This document shows, one piece after another, positions 17,234 to 25,765 of a DNA stretch of 64,000 nt. Location of the stretch: the NCBI RefSeq assembly GCF_030814715.1, contig NZ_JAUSVO010000003.1, positions 434,001 to 498,000 of the forward strand, read 5' to 3'. Both the position numbers and the translations under genes were made by a program. This DNA is from Kaistia dalseonensis. Its GTDB lineage: Bacteria > Pseudomonadota > Alphaproteobacteria > Rhizobiales > Kaistiaceae. The number at the start of each line of letters is the position of its first letter. Positions within the stretch are counted from its first letter, which is position 1. Below the pieces are notes generated by a model. It had not been told where the DNA came from. It saw only the letters and a list, made by a program, of their open reading frames with translations, and did no database searches.

Positions 17234-18052
17234 ATGCAGCTCGGCACACCGGTCAGATGGCAGGAACTCTCGTGGGAAGAGATCGCGGCGCTGCGCGAGG
17301 GCGGCATCGACATGGCGATCCTGCCCGTCGGCGCCACCGAGCAGCACGGCCCGCATCTGCCGACCGGCGTCGACACACTCTCGGCGACCGCGGTCGCCGA
17401 GGGCGTCTCGGCGCGGACCGGAATCCCCGTTCTGCCCGCCCTGCCCTATGGCTGCTCGCCGGGCCATTCCGACAAATGGCCCGGCACGCTGTCGCTCCGT
17501 CCCGAGACGCTCGCGGCGCTGGTGCTCGAAATAGCCGGCTGGCTGTGCCGCTCGGGCTTCACGCGGCTGGTGCTGCTCAATGGCCATGTCACCAACTGGG
17601 CGCCGCTGCGCTGCGCGCTGGAGAATATCCGCGCCGACCTGCCGGACATGCGCATCGCGCTGCGCTCGATCTGGGAGATCTCGGCCGATGTGCGCGCGAT
17701 CTATGAATATGACGGCGGCACCAACTGGCACGCCAATGATGCAGAGACCTCGCTGATGCTGCATCTGCGGCCGGAGCTCGTCGACCTCGCCAAGGCAGTA
17801 GACGAGCCGAACCGCGCCGGCTGCTGCTTCTTTTCCTACACCGTCGACAAGGAGAGCGTGACCGGCACTGTCGGTCGCCCGAGCGCCGGCACCGCCGAAT
17901 TCGGCGCCCGGCTGCTCGATCTCTGCGTCACGAGCCTCGCCGGGCAGCTCGAGAGCGCGCTCGTCGAACGTACACCGCTCGAGGACTGGACCGCGGACAC
18001 CATGCCGTTCCCGCCTCGCCCCCTGTCCCGCATGATTGCTGATGGAGTCTGA
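17234..18052 (+). CDS. Creatininase family amidohydrolase
   Basis: This 272-residue protein is of the creatininase/MftE family, metal-dependent hydrolases of cyclic or linear amides. The metal ligands are visible in order: Glu in GATEQHGPHLPTGVDT with the following His and Asp, then His in LLNGHVTNW, and Glu in WHANDAETSLML. The ATG at 17234 has AGGACA upstream. The stop overlaps the start of the glutamine synthetase-like gene (TGATG), implying coupled expression. In this context it may hydrolyse the γ-glutamyl amide, or a lactam, produced in the pathway. That role is inference; true creatininase activity is not implied by the family. Confidence 0.9.
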   Translation: MQLGTPVRWQELSWEEIAALREGGIDMAILPVGATEQHGPHLPTGVDTLSATAVAEGVSARTGIPVLPALPYGCSPGHSDKWPGTLSLRPETLAALVLEIAGWLCRSGFTRLVLLNGHVTNWAPLRCALENIRADLPDMRIALRSIWEISADVRAIYEYDGGTNWHANDAETSLMLHLRPELVDLAKAVDEPNRAGCCFFSYTVDKESVTGTVGRPSAGTAEFGARLLDLCVTSLAGQLESALVERTPLEDWTADTMPFPPRPLSRMIADGV

Positions 18053-19425
18053 TGAGAATGGATGCGAAGCTCGAGAGCACGGCCTCCGTCGAGATAGCCG
18101 ATGTAAAGACGAAGCTGGCCGATTCCTCGGTCCAGTATCTGATGGCGAGCTATGTCGACATGCATGGCGTGTCGAAGGCGAAGATGGTCCCCGTCGATCA
18201 TCTGCCGCAGATGATGGAGGGCTCCGAGCTCTTCACCGGCGCCGCCCTCGACGGCGTGCCGCAGGAGGTCAATGACGAGGAGGTTTCGGCCCATCCCGAC
18301 GCCAAATCGCTGACGGTCCTGCCCTGGCGGCCGAACGTCGCCTGGTTTGCGAGCGACCTCTGGCTCGCCGGCGCGCCGTTCGAATCCTGCAGCCGCGGTA
18401 TCCTGAAGCGCCAGATGAGCGAGGCCGCCAAGCTCGGCTATACCTTCAATCTCGGCATGGAAGCCGAGTTCTACGTCATGGCCGACACGCCCGACGGCCC
18501 GATGCCCCTCTCCGAGCGCCGCCTCTCCAAGCCCTGCTATGACGGCTCCATGCTGCTCGACAACATGGACTGGATCGAGGAAATGGTCTCGGCCATGAAC
18601 AATCTCGGCTGGGACGTCTATTCCTTCGATCAGGAAGACGGCCTCGGCCAGTTCGAGATCGATTTCACCTATGCCGACGCGGTGACGATGTCGGACCGCT
18701 TCACCTTCCTGCGCCTGATGGCCTCGAACATTGCGCGGCAGAATGGCGCCTTCGCCAGCTTCATGCCCAAGCCCTATGCCGACCGCACCGGCAGCGGCGC
18801 CCATTTCAACATGTCGTTCGCCGATATTGCGAGCGGCAAGAACGCCTTCGCCGACCGCGCCGATCCGCGCGGCTGCGGCCTCTCCAAGCTGGGCTACCAG
18901 TTCATCGCCGGCGTGCTGCGCCATCTGCCCGCGATCTGCGCGGTCGTCGCGCCGACGGTCAACAGCTACAAGCGCCTCGTCAAGCAGGGCTCGATGTCAG
19001 GCTTCACCTGGGCGCCGATCTTCGCCTGCTATGGCGGCAACAACCGCACCAATGCGCTGCGCATTCCGCTCTCAGGCGGCCGCGTGGAACTGCGCGCCGC
19101 CGACAGCGCCTGCAACCCCTATCTCGGCGCCGCCATGGTGCTCGCCGCCGGCCTCGAGGGCATTCGCGAACAGCTCGATCCGGGCGAGCCGAACCGCGGC
19201 AACATGTATGAAAGCTCGGAAGCGGAGCTGACCGCACGCGGCATCAAGCAATTGCCGCGCACGCTCGGCGAAGCGGTCGAGGCCTTCGCCGCCGATCCGC
19301 TGTCGCGCCAGGTTATGGGCGACGCGATGGCCGATTCCTGGACCAACTACAAGCGCGGCGAATGGCTCTCCTACATGGCCCATGTCTCGCAGTGGGAGCA
19401 GGACCGCTACCTGCGTTTCTTCTAG
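18052..19425 (+). CDS. Glutamine synthetase family protein, GSIII/γ-glutamylmethylamide synthetase-like
   Basis: This is a 457-residue ATP-dependent ligase of the glutamine synthetase fold, resembling the rhizobial GSIII (GlnT) and γ-glutamylmethylamide synthetase (GMAS) proteins. Visible are the N-terminal beta-grasp pattern VQYLMASYVDMHGVSKAK, the metal Glu residues in NLGMEAEFY and GQFEIDFTY, the metal His in GSGAHFNMS, NSYKRL, and the phosphate-binding Arg patterns in NNRTNALRIP and VELRAADSACNPYLGA. It joins the γ-carboxylate of glutamate to ammonia or an amine. Its place between an amidohydrolase and oxygenase-related genes, in an amine-type transporter cluster, favours γ-glutamylation of an amine substrate over ammonia assimilation. 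It overlaps the upstream gene and is 65 bp before the FMN reductase. Confidence 0.9.
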   Translation: MRMDAKLESTASVEIADVKTKLADSSVQYLMASYVDMHGVSKAKMVPVDHLPQMMEGSELFTGAALDGVPQEVNDEEVSAHPDAKSLTVLPWRPNVAWFASDLWLAGAPFESCSRGILKRQMSEAAKLGYTFNLGMEAEFYVMADTPDGPMPLSERRLSKPCYDGSMLLDNMDWIEEMVSAMNNLGWDVYSFDQEDGLGQFEIDFTYADAVTMSDRFTFLRLMASNIARQNGAFASFMPKPYADRTGSGAHFNMSFADIASGKNAFADRADPRGCGLSKLGYQFIAGVLRHLPAICAVVAPTVNSYKRLVKQGSMSGFTWAPIFACYGGNNRTNALRIPLSGGRVELRAADSACNPYLGAAMVLAAGLEGIREQLDPGEPNRGNMYESSEAELTARGIKQLPRTLGEAVEAFAADPLSRQVMGDAMADSWTNYKRGEWLSYMAHVSQWEQDRYLRFF

Positions 19426-19490
19426 TCTATGCCCCCCGCCCGCGCGGCCTCGTGCCGTGCGGGCCCCCTTCGCAACCGGGACAAGAGACC

Positions 19491-20075
19491 ATGGTCGTTC
19501 CCTCGGCCGGCAGGATCGTCGGCATCAGCGGCAACATCACGCGGCCGTCCAAGACACGCGCCCTCGTCGAGACGATCGCGGCGGCGATCGGCGAACGGCA
19601 CGAGCTCGCGCCGCACGTGTTCGATCTCGTCGATTTCGGCCCGTCGCTCGGTGCCGCGACCAGCCTCGCCGGGCTCGATGCGCACGGCCAGGCGATCGTC
19701 GCCGAAATCCTCTCGGCCGATCTGCTCGTGGTCGCCTCGCCAATCTTCAAGGGCAGCTATTCCGGCCTCTTCAAGCATCTGTTCGACCTGCTCGATCCGG
19801 CCTCGCTCGCCGGCAAGACGGTCGTACTCGCAGCGACCGGCGGCAGCGACCGCCACACGCTCGCGCTCGACCACCAGCTTCGGCCGCTGCTCGGCTTCTT
19901 CATGACGCATACGATCCCGACCGGGATCTTCGCGACCGCCGCCGATTTCATCGACGGCAAGCCGGCAAGCGCCGGCTTCCGCGCCCGGCTCGATCTCGCG
20001 CTCGCCGACGTTGATCGACTGCTCACACCACCGATCCCATCCACGCTTCAACGCCAAACCCGAAAGACAGCCTGA
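19491..20075 (+). CDS. NAD(P)H-dependent FMN reductase (MsuE-like)
   Basis: This is a flavodoxin-like FMN reductase of 194 residues. The N-terminal phosphate loop [16 protein letters not shown] binds FMN, and the central [22 protein letters not shown] segment is typical of the MsuE/SsuE/ArsH group. It delivers FMNH2 to two-component monooxygenases, and the LLM monooxygenase at 12551-13651 is the obvious partner. The ATG at 19491 follows AAGAGA. Its stop overlaps the start of the VOC gene (TGATG), so the two are translated together. Confidence 0.9.
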   Translation: MVVPSAGRIVGISGNITRPSKTRALVETIAAAIGERHELAPHVFDLVDFGPSLGAATSLAGLDAHGQAIVAEILSADLLVVASPIFKGSYSGLFKHLFDLLDPASLAGKTVVLAATGGSDRHTLALDHQLRPLLGFFMTHTIPTGIFATAADFIDGKPASAGFRARLDLALADVDRLLTPPIPSTLQRQTRKTA

Positions 20076-20500
20076 TGGCCATAACCCCCTTCCACATCGC
20101 CTTCCCCGTCGACGACCTGGCTGCGGCCCGCACCTTCTACGGGTCCGTGCTCGGCTGCGAGGAGGGCCGCAGCTCCGACCAATGGATCGATTTCAGCCTG
20201 TTCGGCCACCAGATCGTCGCCCATTACAAGCCCAAGGACGAGACCGCCAAAGGCCCGCACCACAACCCCGTCGACGGTCATGACGTTCCGGTGCCGCATT
20301 TCGGCGTCGTACTGGAAATGGCGGATTGGGAAGCGCTGGCCGAGCGGCTGCGGGCTACCGGGATCAAATTCGTGATCGAGCCCTATGTCCGCTTCAAGGG
20401 ACAGGTCGGCGAGCAGGCGACAATGTTCTTCTACGATCCGGCCGGCAATGCGCTGGAGTTCAAGTCGTTTGCCGATATGAGCCAGATCTTCGCGAAGTAA
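20075..20500 (+). CDS. VOC family protein
   Basis: This is a 141-residue protein with the vicinal oxygen chelate fold (glyoxalase, dioxygenase or bleomycin-resistance type). It opens with [26 protein letters not shown], where the first His is the usual metal ligand. A second His lies in PHFGVVLEM, and Glu in GNALEFKSF is the C-terminal ligand. The metal site therefore looks intact, and an enzymatic role such as isomerase, lyase or dioxygenase is likely. It is the last gene of the plus-strand arm and is followed at once by a strong terminator. Confidence 0.9.
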   Translation: MAITPFHIAFPVDDLAAARTFYGSVLGCEEGRSSDQWIDFSLFGHQIVAHYKPKDETAKGPHHNPVDGHDVPVPHFGVVLEMADWEALAERLRATGIKFVIEPYVRFKGQVGEQATMFFYDPAGNALEFKSFADMSQIFAK

Positions 20501-20514
20501 CGCGCCAGGAGACT

Positions 20515-20550
20515 GCGCGTGCGCCGGATTGCGGCGCACGCGCTTATTTT
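20515..20550. terminator. Rho-independent terminator between convergent genes
   Basis: A perfect 12-bp GC-rich stem (GCGCGTGCGCCG and its complement) with loop GATTG is followed by TTATTTT on the plus strand. It ends the VOC gene operon and separates it from qorB, which converges from the other side. Confidence 0.85.
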
Positions 20551-20567
20551 ATCGGCCCTTCGGCGCC

Positions 20568-21413
20568 TCAGCCTTTGAGCGCCTGGGTGACGACCTCGGA
20601 GATCGGCGAGGTGGGATGGCCGATCAGCTTCGACAGCGTGTGGCTCTCGTCATGGAGAGCGCCCTTCGAGATCGGAACGTCCCAGCTCGCGATCGTCGCG
20701 GCGAGACCCTCGGGCAGGCCGAAGCTCGCGAGAGCGGCGGCATAATCGGCCTCGCTCAGATTGTTGTAGGGAATGACCTTGCCGGTCTGCTTCGATATTT
20801 CGGCGGCGAGATCGGCGAGGGTGAAGGCCGTATCGCCCGCAAGCTCATAGACCTTGCCGGCCTGGCCTTCCGACGTCAGCGCCACGACGGCCGCATCGGC
20901 ATAGTCGGCGCGCGAAGCGGCCGAGATCTTGCCTTCGCCGGCGCTGCCGATCAGTGCGCCGCCCGCGACGGCACCGGGGATCGAGCCGGCATAGTTTTCC
21001 GTGTACCAGCCATTGCGCAGGAAGACGAAGGGAAGGCCCGACGCCCTGATGTCGGCTTCCGTCTGCCGATGGTCGACGGCGAGGCCGATCTCCGACGTGT
21101 CGGCATGCAGGATGCTCGTATAGCCGATCAGCTTAACGCCGGCGCGCTTGGCGGCCGCAACGACATTGGCGTGCTGCGCGGCGCGCTTGCCGAATTCGTT
21201 CGACGAGATCAGCAGCAGCGTATCGATGCCGGCGAACGCCGCGTCGAGCGTCTCGGGATTGTCATACTCGGCCTTGCGGACGACGACGCCGAGATCGGCC
21301 GCCTTGGCGGGGTCGCGGACGATTGCCACGATTTCGGAGGCGGGAACCTTGGCCAGAAGCTTCTTGACGATCAAGCGGCCGAGCTGGCCGGTCGCCCCTG
21401 TAATGCCTATCAT
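20568..21413 (-). CDS. qorB: NAD(P)H:quinone oxidoreductase / NmrA-like SDR
   Basis: This is an atypical short-chain dehydrogenase of 281 residues that begins MIGITGATGQLGRLIV, matching the QorB/YtfG quinone oxidoreductases. It lacks the classical SDR Tyr-x3-Lys pair, as expected for this NmrA-like group. It probably reduces quinones with NADPH and protects against redox cycling. The ATG at 21413 is chosen over 21419 because AAGGA is at the right distance and the protein start is canonical. It is divergent from an HxlR regulator, the same arrangement as ytfG-ytfH in E. coli, with a palindromic site between them. Confidence 0.9.
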   Translation of the reverse strand: MIGITGATGQLGRLIVKKLLAKVPASEIVAIVRDPAKAADLGVVVRKAEYDNPETLDAAFAGIDTLLLISSNEFGKRAAQHANVVAAAKRAGVKLIGYTSILHADTSEIGLAVDHRQTEADIRASGLPFVFLRNGWYTENYAGSIPGAVAGGALIGSAGEGKISAASRADYADAAVVALTSEGQAGKVYELAGDTAFTLADLAAEISKQTGKVIPYNNLSEADYAAALASFGLPEGLAATIASWDVPISKGALHDESHTLSKLIGHPTSPISEVVTQALKG

Positions 21414-21463
21414 CTGCATGTCCTTGTTGCGGTGGGAACTGGATGCGATATAGACCAGACAAT

Positions 21464-21478
21464 TACTTTTCGTAAGTA
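21464..21478. promoter_or_regulatory. HxlR-type operator candidate (TACTT-N5-AAGTA)
   Basis: The inverted repeat TACTTTTCGTAAGTA lies between the divergent qorB and hxlR starts. It resembles the TACT-N6-AGTA sites bound by redox/quinone-sensing HxlR proteins such as YodB of Bacillus. It is likely bound by the HxlR protein encoded at 21499-21909. Confidence 0.6.
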
Positions 21479-21498
21479 CGCACAAAAAGGTTAGCTTG

Positions 21499-21909
21499 AT
21501 GAGCGCGGTGATGCAGGCCGACGAGACGGCGACCACCCTTTCCGAGCAATTGGGGCGCGGAGACCTTCTGGCGGCCAATTGCCCCTCGCGCGACGTGCTG
21601 AAGCACCTGACCAACCGCTGGGGCGTGCTGGTGCTGATCGCGCTGCTTTCGGGCACGCACCGCTTCAGCGATTTGCGGCGCAAGATCGGCGGCGTCAGCG
21701 AGCGGATGCTGTCGCAGACGCTGCAATGGCTGGAGAGCGACGGCATGCTCGACCGGAAATCCTATCCCGTCGTGCCGCCGCATGTGGAATACAGCCTGAC
21801 GCCGCTCGGCCGCGAGGCGGCGGAGAAGGTCCGCAGCCTCGCCGACTGGATCGAGATCAGCATGCCACGCATCGCAAGGGCCCAGCGCCCCGAGCGCGCC
21901 CCGGCCTGA
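21499..21909 (+). CDS. HxlR family transcriptional regulator
   Basis: This is a 136-residue winged-helix regulator of the HxlR family. The core pattern NCPSRDVLKHLTNRWGVLVLIALLSGTHRFSDLRRKIGGVSERMLSQTL-like region is at about residues 27-77. A single Cys precedes the winged helix in NCPSRDVL, at the position used by quinone/aldehyde-sensing relatives (YodB, HypR), so thiol-based control of qorB is plausible. The ATG at 21499 is used with AAAGG upstream. It is divergent from qorB and sits next to a matching palindrome. Confidence 0.9.
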   Translation: MSAVMQADETATTLSEQLGRGDLLAANCPSRDVLKHLTNRWGVLVLIALLSGTHRFSDLRRKIGGVSERMLSQTLQWLESDGMLDRKSYPVVPPHVEYSLTPLGREAAEKVRSLADWIEISMPRIARAQRPERAPA

Positions 21910-22002
21910 ACCATCTCGCTACCGCCTGCGACGGCGAAGCGATAGGATGGCCTGAAGGCCCGCCTGTGTGGTGCCGGCCCTTTTCGAGAAGACAAGGCCA
22001 TC

Positions 22003-23238
22003 ATGGCGAAGCGAACGGGAAGCGCCGACCTTCCGCTCCATAGCGGCCAGGTACCGCGCTGGCTGGCCGACCGGATGACGCGCCTCGGCGCCGTCATCGC
22101 CGAGGCGATCGTGCAGGAATATGGCCGCGACGAGCTGTTGCGCCGGCTGGCCCATCCCTTCTGGTTCCAGTCCTTCGGCGCGGTGATGGGCATGGACTGG
22201 CACTCCTCCGGCATCACCACCAGCGTGATCGGCGCGCTGAAGCGCGGACTGACGCCGCTTTCCGCCGAGCTCGGCATCCATGTCTGCGGCGGACGCGGCA
22301 AATATTCCCGCCAGACGCCGCATGAGCTGGTCGCGATCGGCGAGCGCGTCGGCTTCGACGGGGCGGAACTCGCAAGGGCCAGCCGTCTCGTCGCCAAGGT
22401 CGACAGCGCCGCCGTCCAGGACGGCTTCGATCTCTATTTGCACGGCTTCATTGTCACCGATGACGGCCAATGGGTAGTCGTACAGCAGGGCATGAACGAT
22501 GCACGCCGGCAGGCCCGCCGCTATCACTGGCTTTCGGAAGGCCTGAAGAGCTTCATCGAGGCACCGCATGCCGCGATCGAAGGCCGGACGCAGGGCGCCA
22601 TCATCAACCTGACCGACCAGCGCGCCGGCGCCTCGCGCAATGCGCAACTCGGTCTGCTCAAATCGCTCGGACCGGACCGGATCGCCGTCGAACACGCGAA
22701 GATGCTGCGCGCCGCGTCCGGAACCGCGGTCGAGCAAGAGCCCGAGCAGCCCATGCTGCCGCATCTGATCATGCCGGGGCATCACGATGTGCGGCCCGAA
22801 AATGTCGATGCGCGCCGCCTAGCCGGCAACCTCGCCGCGGCTGCCGATGCCGGCCCGGCCGATTTCACGGAACTGCTGCTCGTGCCGGGCGTCGGCGCCC
22901 GCACGGTCGAGGCGCTGGCGCTGGTTGCCGAGGTCGTGCATGGCGTGCCCTGCCGCTTCGACGATCCGGCGCGGTTTTCCTTCGCCCATGGCGGCAAGGA
23001 CCGTCATCCCTTCCCCGTGCCGCTGCGCGTCTATGACCACACGATCGACGTGATGCGCTCGGCCGTGCGCAAGGCGAAGCTCGGCAATGACGAGGAACTC
23101 GCCGCGCTGAAACGGCTCGATGAGCAATCGCGGCGGCTGGAGCAGGAAGTGCGCGGCGTCGATGTCCGCGAGGAGATCATGCGCGAGCGGGAGCGCTCGC
23201 CGGCCTATGGCGGCCGCAGCGTGTTCGGCTGGGAATAG
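22003..23238 (+). CDS. DUF763 domain-containing protein
   Basis: This 411-residue protein matches the conserved, uncharacterised DUF763 family. It opens with GSADLPLHSGQVPRWLADRM, and CGGRGKYSRQTPHEL and QQGMNDARRQARRYHWL are family hallmarks. A helix-hairpin-helix-like segment (FTELLLVPGVGARTVEALALVAEVVHG) lies at about residues 288-315, followed by FSFAHGGKDRHPFPVP. The HhH suggests contact with nucleic acid, but no catalytic role is established. The ATG at 22003 is preceded by AAGACAAGG. It stands alone, 94 bp after hxlR, with no obvious operon partner. Confidence 0.85.
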   Translation: MAKRTGSADLPLHSGQVPRWLADRMTRLGAVIAEAIVQEYGRDELLRRLAHPFWFQSFGAVMGMDWHSSGITTSVIGALKRGLTPLSAELGIHVCGGRGKYSRQTPHELVAIGERVGFDGAELARASRLVAKVDSAAVQDGFDLYLHGFIVTDDGQWVVVQQGMNDARRQARRYHWLSEGLKSFIEAPHAAIEGRTQGAIINLTDQRAGASRNAQLGLLKSLGPDRIAVEHAKMLRAASGTAVEQEPEQPMLPHLIMPGHHDVRPENVDARRLAGNLAAAADAGPADFTELLLVPGVGARTVEALALVAEVVHGVPCRFDDPARFSFAHGGKDRHPFPVPLRVYDHTIDVMRSAVRKAKLGNDEELAALKRLDEQSRRLEQEVRGVDVREEIMRERERSPAYGGRSVFGWE

Positions 23239-23350
23239 GGCGTCGGCCCGACGGCAGTATGACGCGGTGCGAAGGCGCAGCTTCCCCTTTCGCACTGCGA
23301 TGCGGCATGCAGAAATCGGTCACCAAAAAACGGGAACCGGGGAACTTTCT

Positions 23351-23833
23351 ATGGAATTCGTGACGCTGCTGGCGCAAACGCTTCTGGTGGCCGCCCAGGC
23401 GGTCTGGCTCGGGATCGGCGCCTTCGAAAATCTGCGCATACCGAAAGCCAATGGCGACATGGTCGCCGATGTCTTGTCGCTGCGCCAATTGAAGATCGAG
23501 GCGCCGGATATCCATGCGGCCTGCGAGACGCACCGCATCGACAATCCATTCATCCAGCGCCTGCTCTTCGCCGGCATCGTCATCGGCGAGAGCGTCGCCG
23601 CCCTGATCCTGATTGTCGGCACCTTCGCCCTGCTCGGCGCCCTCCTCGGCTTCTGGGCGGCCGAGACCCCGCGCATCATCGCCGCCCTCGGCGTGCTCGG
23701 CTTCACCATGGTCTGGGGCAGCTTCCTGGCCGTCGGCCAGTGGTTCCACTATTGGGCCGCCTACCAGAACGCGCAGCACACCCATTTCATGCTGGCGATC
23801 TGGGGCACGGTCACGCTCGCCTTGCTGCTGTGA
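23351..23833 (+). CDS. DUF2165 family small integral membrane protein
   Basis: This 160-residue protein has about four transmembrane segments and the DUF2165 patterns AVWLGIGAFENLR and HRIDNPFIQRLLFAGIVIGESVAALIL. The function of the family is unknown. The ATG at 23351 has GGGGAA upstream; an open frame back to 23120 overlaps DUF763 and has no family match. About 270 bp of gene-free sequence follow. Confidence 0.8.
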   Translation: MEFVTLLAQTLLVAAQAVWLGIGAFENLRIPKANGDMVADVLSLRQLKIEAPDIHAACETHRIDNPFIQRLLFAGIVIGESVAALILIVGTFALLGALLGFWAAETPRIIAALGVLGFTMVWGSFLAVGQWFHYWAAYQNAQHTHFMLAIWGTVTLALLL

Positions 23834-24101
23834 GAAAGAGTTGATCGGATACCGGCATCCAGGCAGGGATATCCGGGCGCGATCGCGCTATGTTGGTGAC
23901 GCCCTCGCCAAGAGGGCAGTCTGACTAGCAGCCTCGTGGCGAAGGTTGGCCTCGGCGCCCCGCTCTTCATCCGCCTTCGGCGCAGCCTTATCGCTGGCAT
24001 GTCGATGGGCGCCGTGAAATAGGACTGATAGTCCGGTCATCTCTCCACCAACCACAACATGAGAGGCGAGGCAGCGGTCTCGCCCGACAGGAATTCTCAT
24101 C

Positions 24102-25301
24102 ATGGGCAGTTCGGCGTCGCACGACGCGTTCGACTTGATCCTCTCCGGCGGCCGCGTTCTCGACGAGCGCAACGGCATTGACGGCATTCTCGATATCGGC
24201 GTGCGCGACGGGCGCGTCGCGGCCATTGCGAGCGAGTTGCCCAAGACCGGCGCTGCGACCGTCCGCGACGTCACCGGCGCGATCGTGGCGCCAGGCCTGA
24301 TCGACATCCACACCCATATCTACCATAAGGCGACATCGCTCAGCGTTGCCCCGGACCCGATCGCGCGGCGTTCCGCCATCACCACGCTCGTCGATGCGGG
24401 CAGCGCCGGCGCCGGCAATTTCGAGGGCCTGCGCGACTACATCATCGGCCCGTCGCCCTATCGCATCCTCGCCTATCTCAACATTTCCTTCCCCGGCATC
24501 TTCGCCTTCGACAAGAACCTCTTCGTCGGCGAGGCGGCCGAGCGCGCGCTGCTGATCGTCGATCGCTGCGTCGAGGTCTGCAAGGCGCATCCGGAGATCA
24601 TCGTCGGCGTGAAGGTCAGGATCGGCGGCCCGGCCTCGGGCGATCTCGGCCTCGAAGCGCTCGATATCGCGCTCGAAGCCGCCGAGAAGGCCGGCCTGCC
24701 GCTGATGACGCATATTGGTGGCCCGCCCCCCTCCTATGCGGAGGTGGTCGAGCGGCTGCGCCCCGGCGACATCCTGACCCATTGCTATCGGCCCGATCCG
24801 AATTCGGCCTTCACCGAAAACGGCGCCGTGTTGCCCGCCGTCCAGGCGGCGCAGGCGCGCGGCGTGCTGTTCGACATCGGCCACGGCATGGGCGCGTTCG
24901 GCTATGAGAGCGTCGACCGGGCGCTCGCGGCCGGCTTTCTGCCCGACATGATCTCGAGCGACGTGCACCAGCTTTCGGTCAACGGCCCCGCCTTCGACCT
25001 GCTGCACACGATGAGCAAGCTGATCAATTCGGGCGTGCCGCTGGAATCTGCAATCGGCATGGCCTCGAGCCGCCCCGCGCTCGCCATGAGACGGCCGGAA
25101 CTCGGCCATCTCGGCATCGGCGCGCCGGCCGATATCAGCATCCTGAAGCTCGTCGAGGCGCGCTATCCCTTCACCGACGTGAGCGGCGCGATCCGCGAGG
25201 GCCAGACCCTGCTGCAGCCGGTCGCGACCTATCTCGGCGGCCAGGAGATGGAAACGACCCGGCGCCCCTTCGAGGAACGCTTCATCTGCAATTGCTGCTG
25301 A
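24102..25301 (+). CDS. Amidohydrolase/deacetylase family metallohydrolase
   Basis: This is a 399-residue TIM-barrel metallohydrolase of the amidohydrolase superfamily, similar to the EF_0837/AHA_3915 subgroup. The metal-binding signature is in APGLIDIHTHIYHK; a bridging Lys candidate is in IIVGVKVRIGG; further ligands appear in LTHCYRPD and the Asp of ISSDVHQLS. The ATG at 24102 has AGGAA upstream. A dihydroorotase-like or N-acyl amino acid deacetylase activity is likely, but the substrate is not known. The C-terminal tail carries a CNCC cysteine cluster that is not part of the barrel core. Confidence 0.87.
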   Translation: MGSSASHDAFDLILSGGRVLDERNGIDGILDIGVRDGRVAAIASELPKTGAATVRDVTGAIVAPGLIDIHTHIYHKATSLSVAPDPIARRSAITTLVDAGSAGAGNFEGLRDYIIGPSPYRILAYLNISFPGIFAFDKNLFVGEAAERALLIVDRCVEVCKAHPEIIVGVKVRIGGPASGDLGLEALDIALEAAEKAGLPLMTHIGGPPPSYAEVVERLRPGDILTHCYRPDPNSAFTENGAVLPAVQAAQARGVLFDIGHGMGAFGYESVDRALAAGFLPDMISSDVHQLSVNGPAFDLLHTMSKLINSGVPLESAIGMASSRPALAMRRPELGHLGIGAPADISILKLVEARYPFTDVSGAIREGQTLLQPVATYLGGQEMETTRRPFEERFICNCC

Positions 25302-25385
25302 GGCGGGACGATCGAGCCGGAATTGCCGGCGGGAATAAAGGCACCGCCCTCGCCTTCATGGCGCGAGGCCGGCGCCGGCGCGCTG

Positions 25386-25577
25386 CTATCGCGCGAGCGT
25401 CTCGCGCTCCTTGAGGAGGACGGCGAGGATTTCCTCCTGCTCCGCGATCCGCGTGGCGGCGAGGTCCTCGTCGGCGGCGCCAGAATAGGCGGCGGCCTGC
25501 TCGGTCAGCGTGCGGATGTTCTCACGCACGGCTGCGATGCGTTCGTCGAGCTCGATCAGGGTGGCCGAGTCTGTCAT
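25386..25577 (-). CDS. Small coiled-coil protein, function unknown
   Basis: This is a 63-residue, acidic, Glu/Ala/Leu-rich protein predicted to form one or two helices with heptad-like spacing (LIELDERIAAVRENIRTLTEQ). A strong ribosome binding site (GGAGGAA) precedes the ATG at 25577, which supports a real gene. No family is recognised. It converges on the amidohydrolase gene. Confidence 0.6.
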   Translation of the reverse strand: MTDSATLIELDERIAAVRENIRTLTEQAAAYSGAADEDLAATRIAEQEEILAVLLKERETLAR

Positions 25578-25765
25578 TGGCGTTCCTCCATGAGGCTTGT
25601 GATGGCGAAGCTTAGCATGCCGGTGACCGGGCCGCAGGATCCACCTGCGGCACCGTCCACTGCCGGCGTGCCTTCTGGAAAGTGCCTCCGCTCAGGGCGG
25701 ATTGGGCGGGCCAGCCGCACGCGGCCGACGATCGGAACCGCCGGCCGGGCGCGAAGGCGACTGGC

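Noticed and set aside
24022-24034. Inverted repeat GGACT-GAT-AGTCC upstream of the amidohydrolase gene
   Set aside because: The arms are only five bases, which is expected by chance in a window of this size, and no regulator gene is adjacent.
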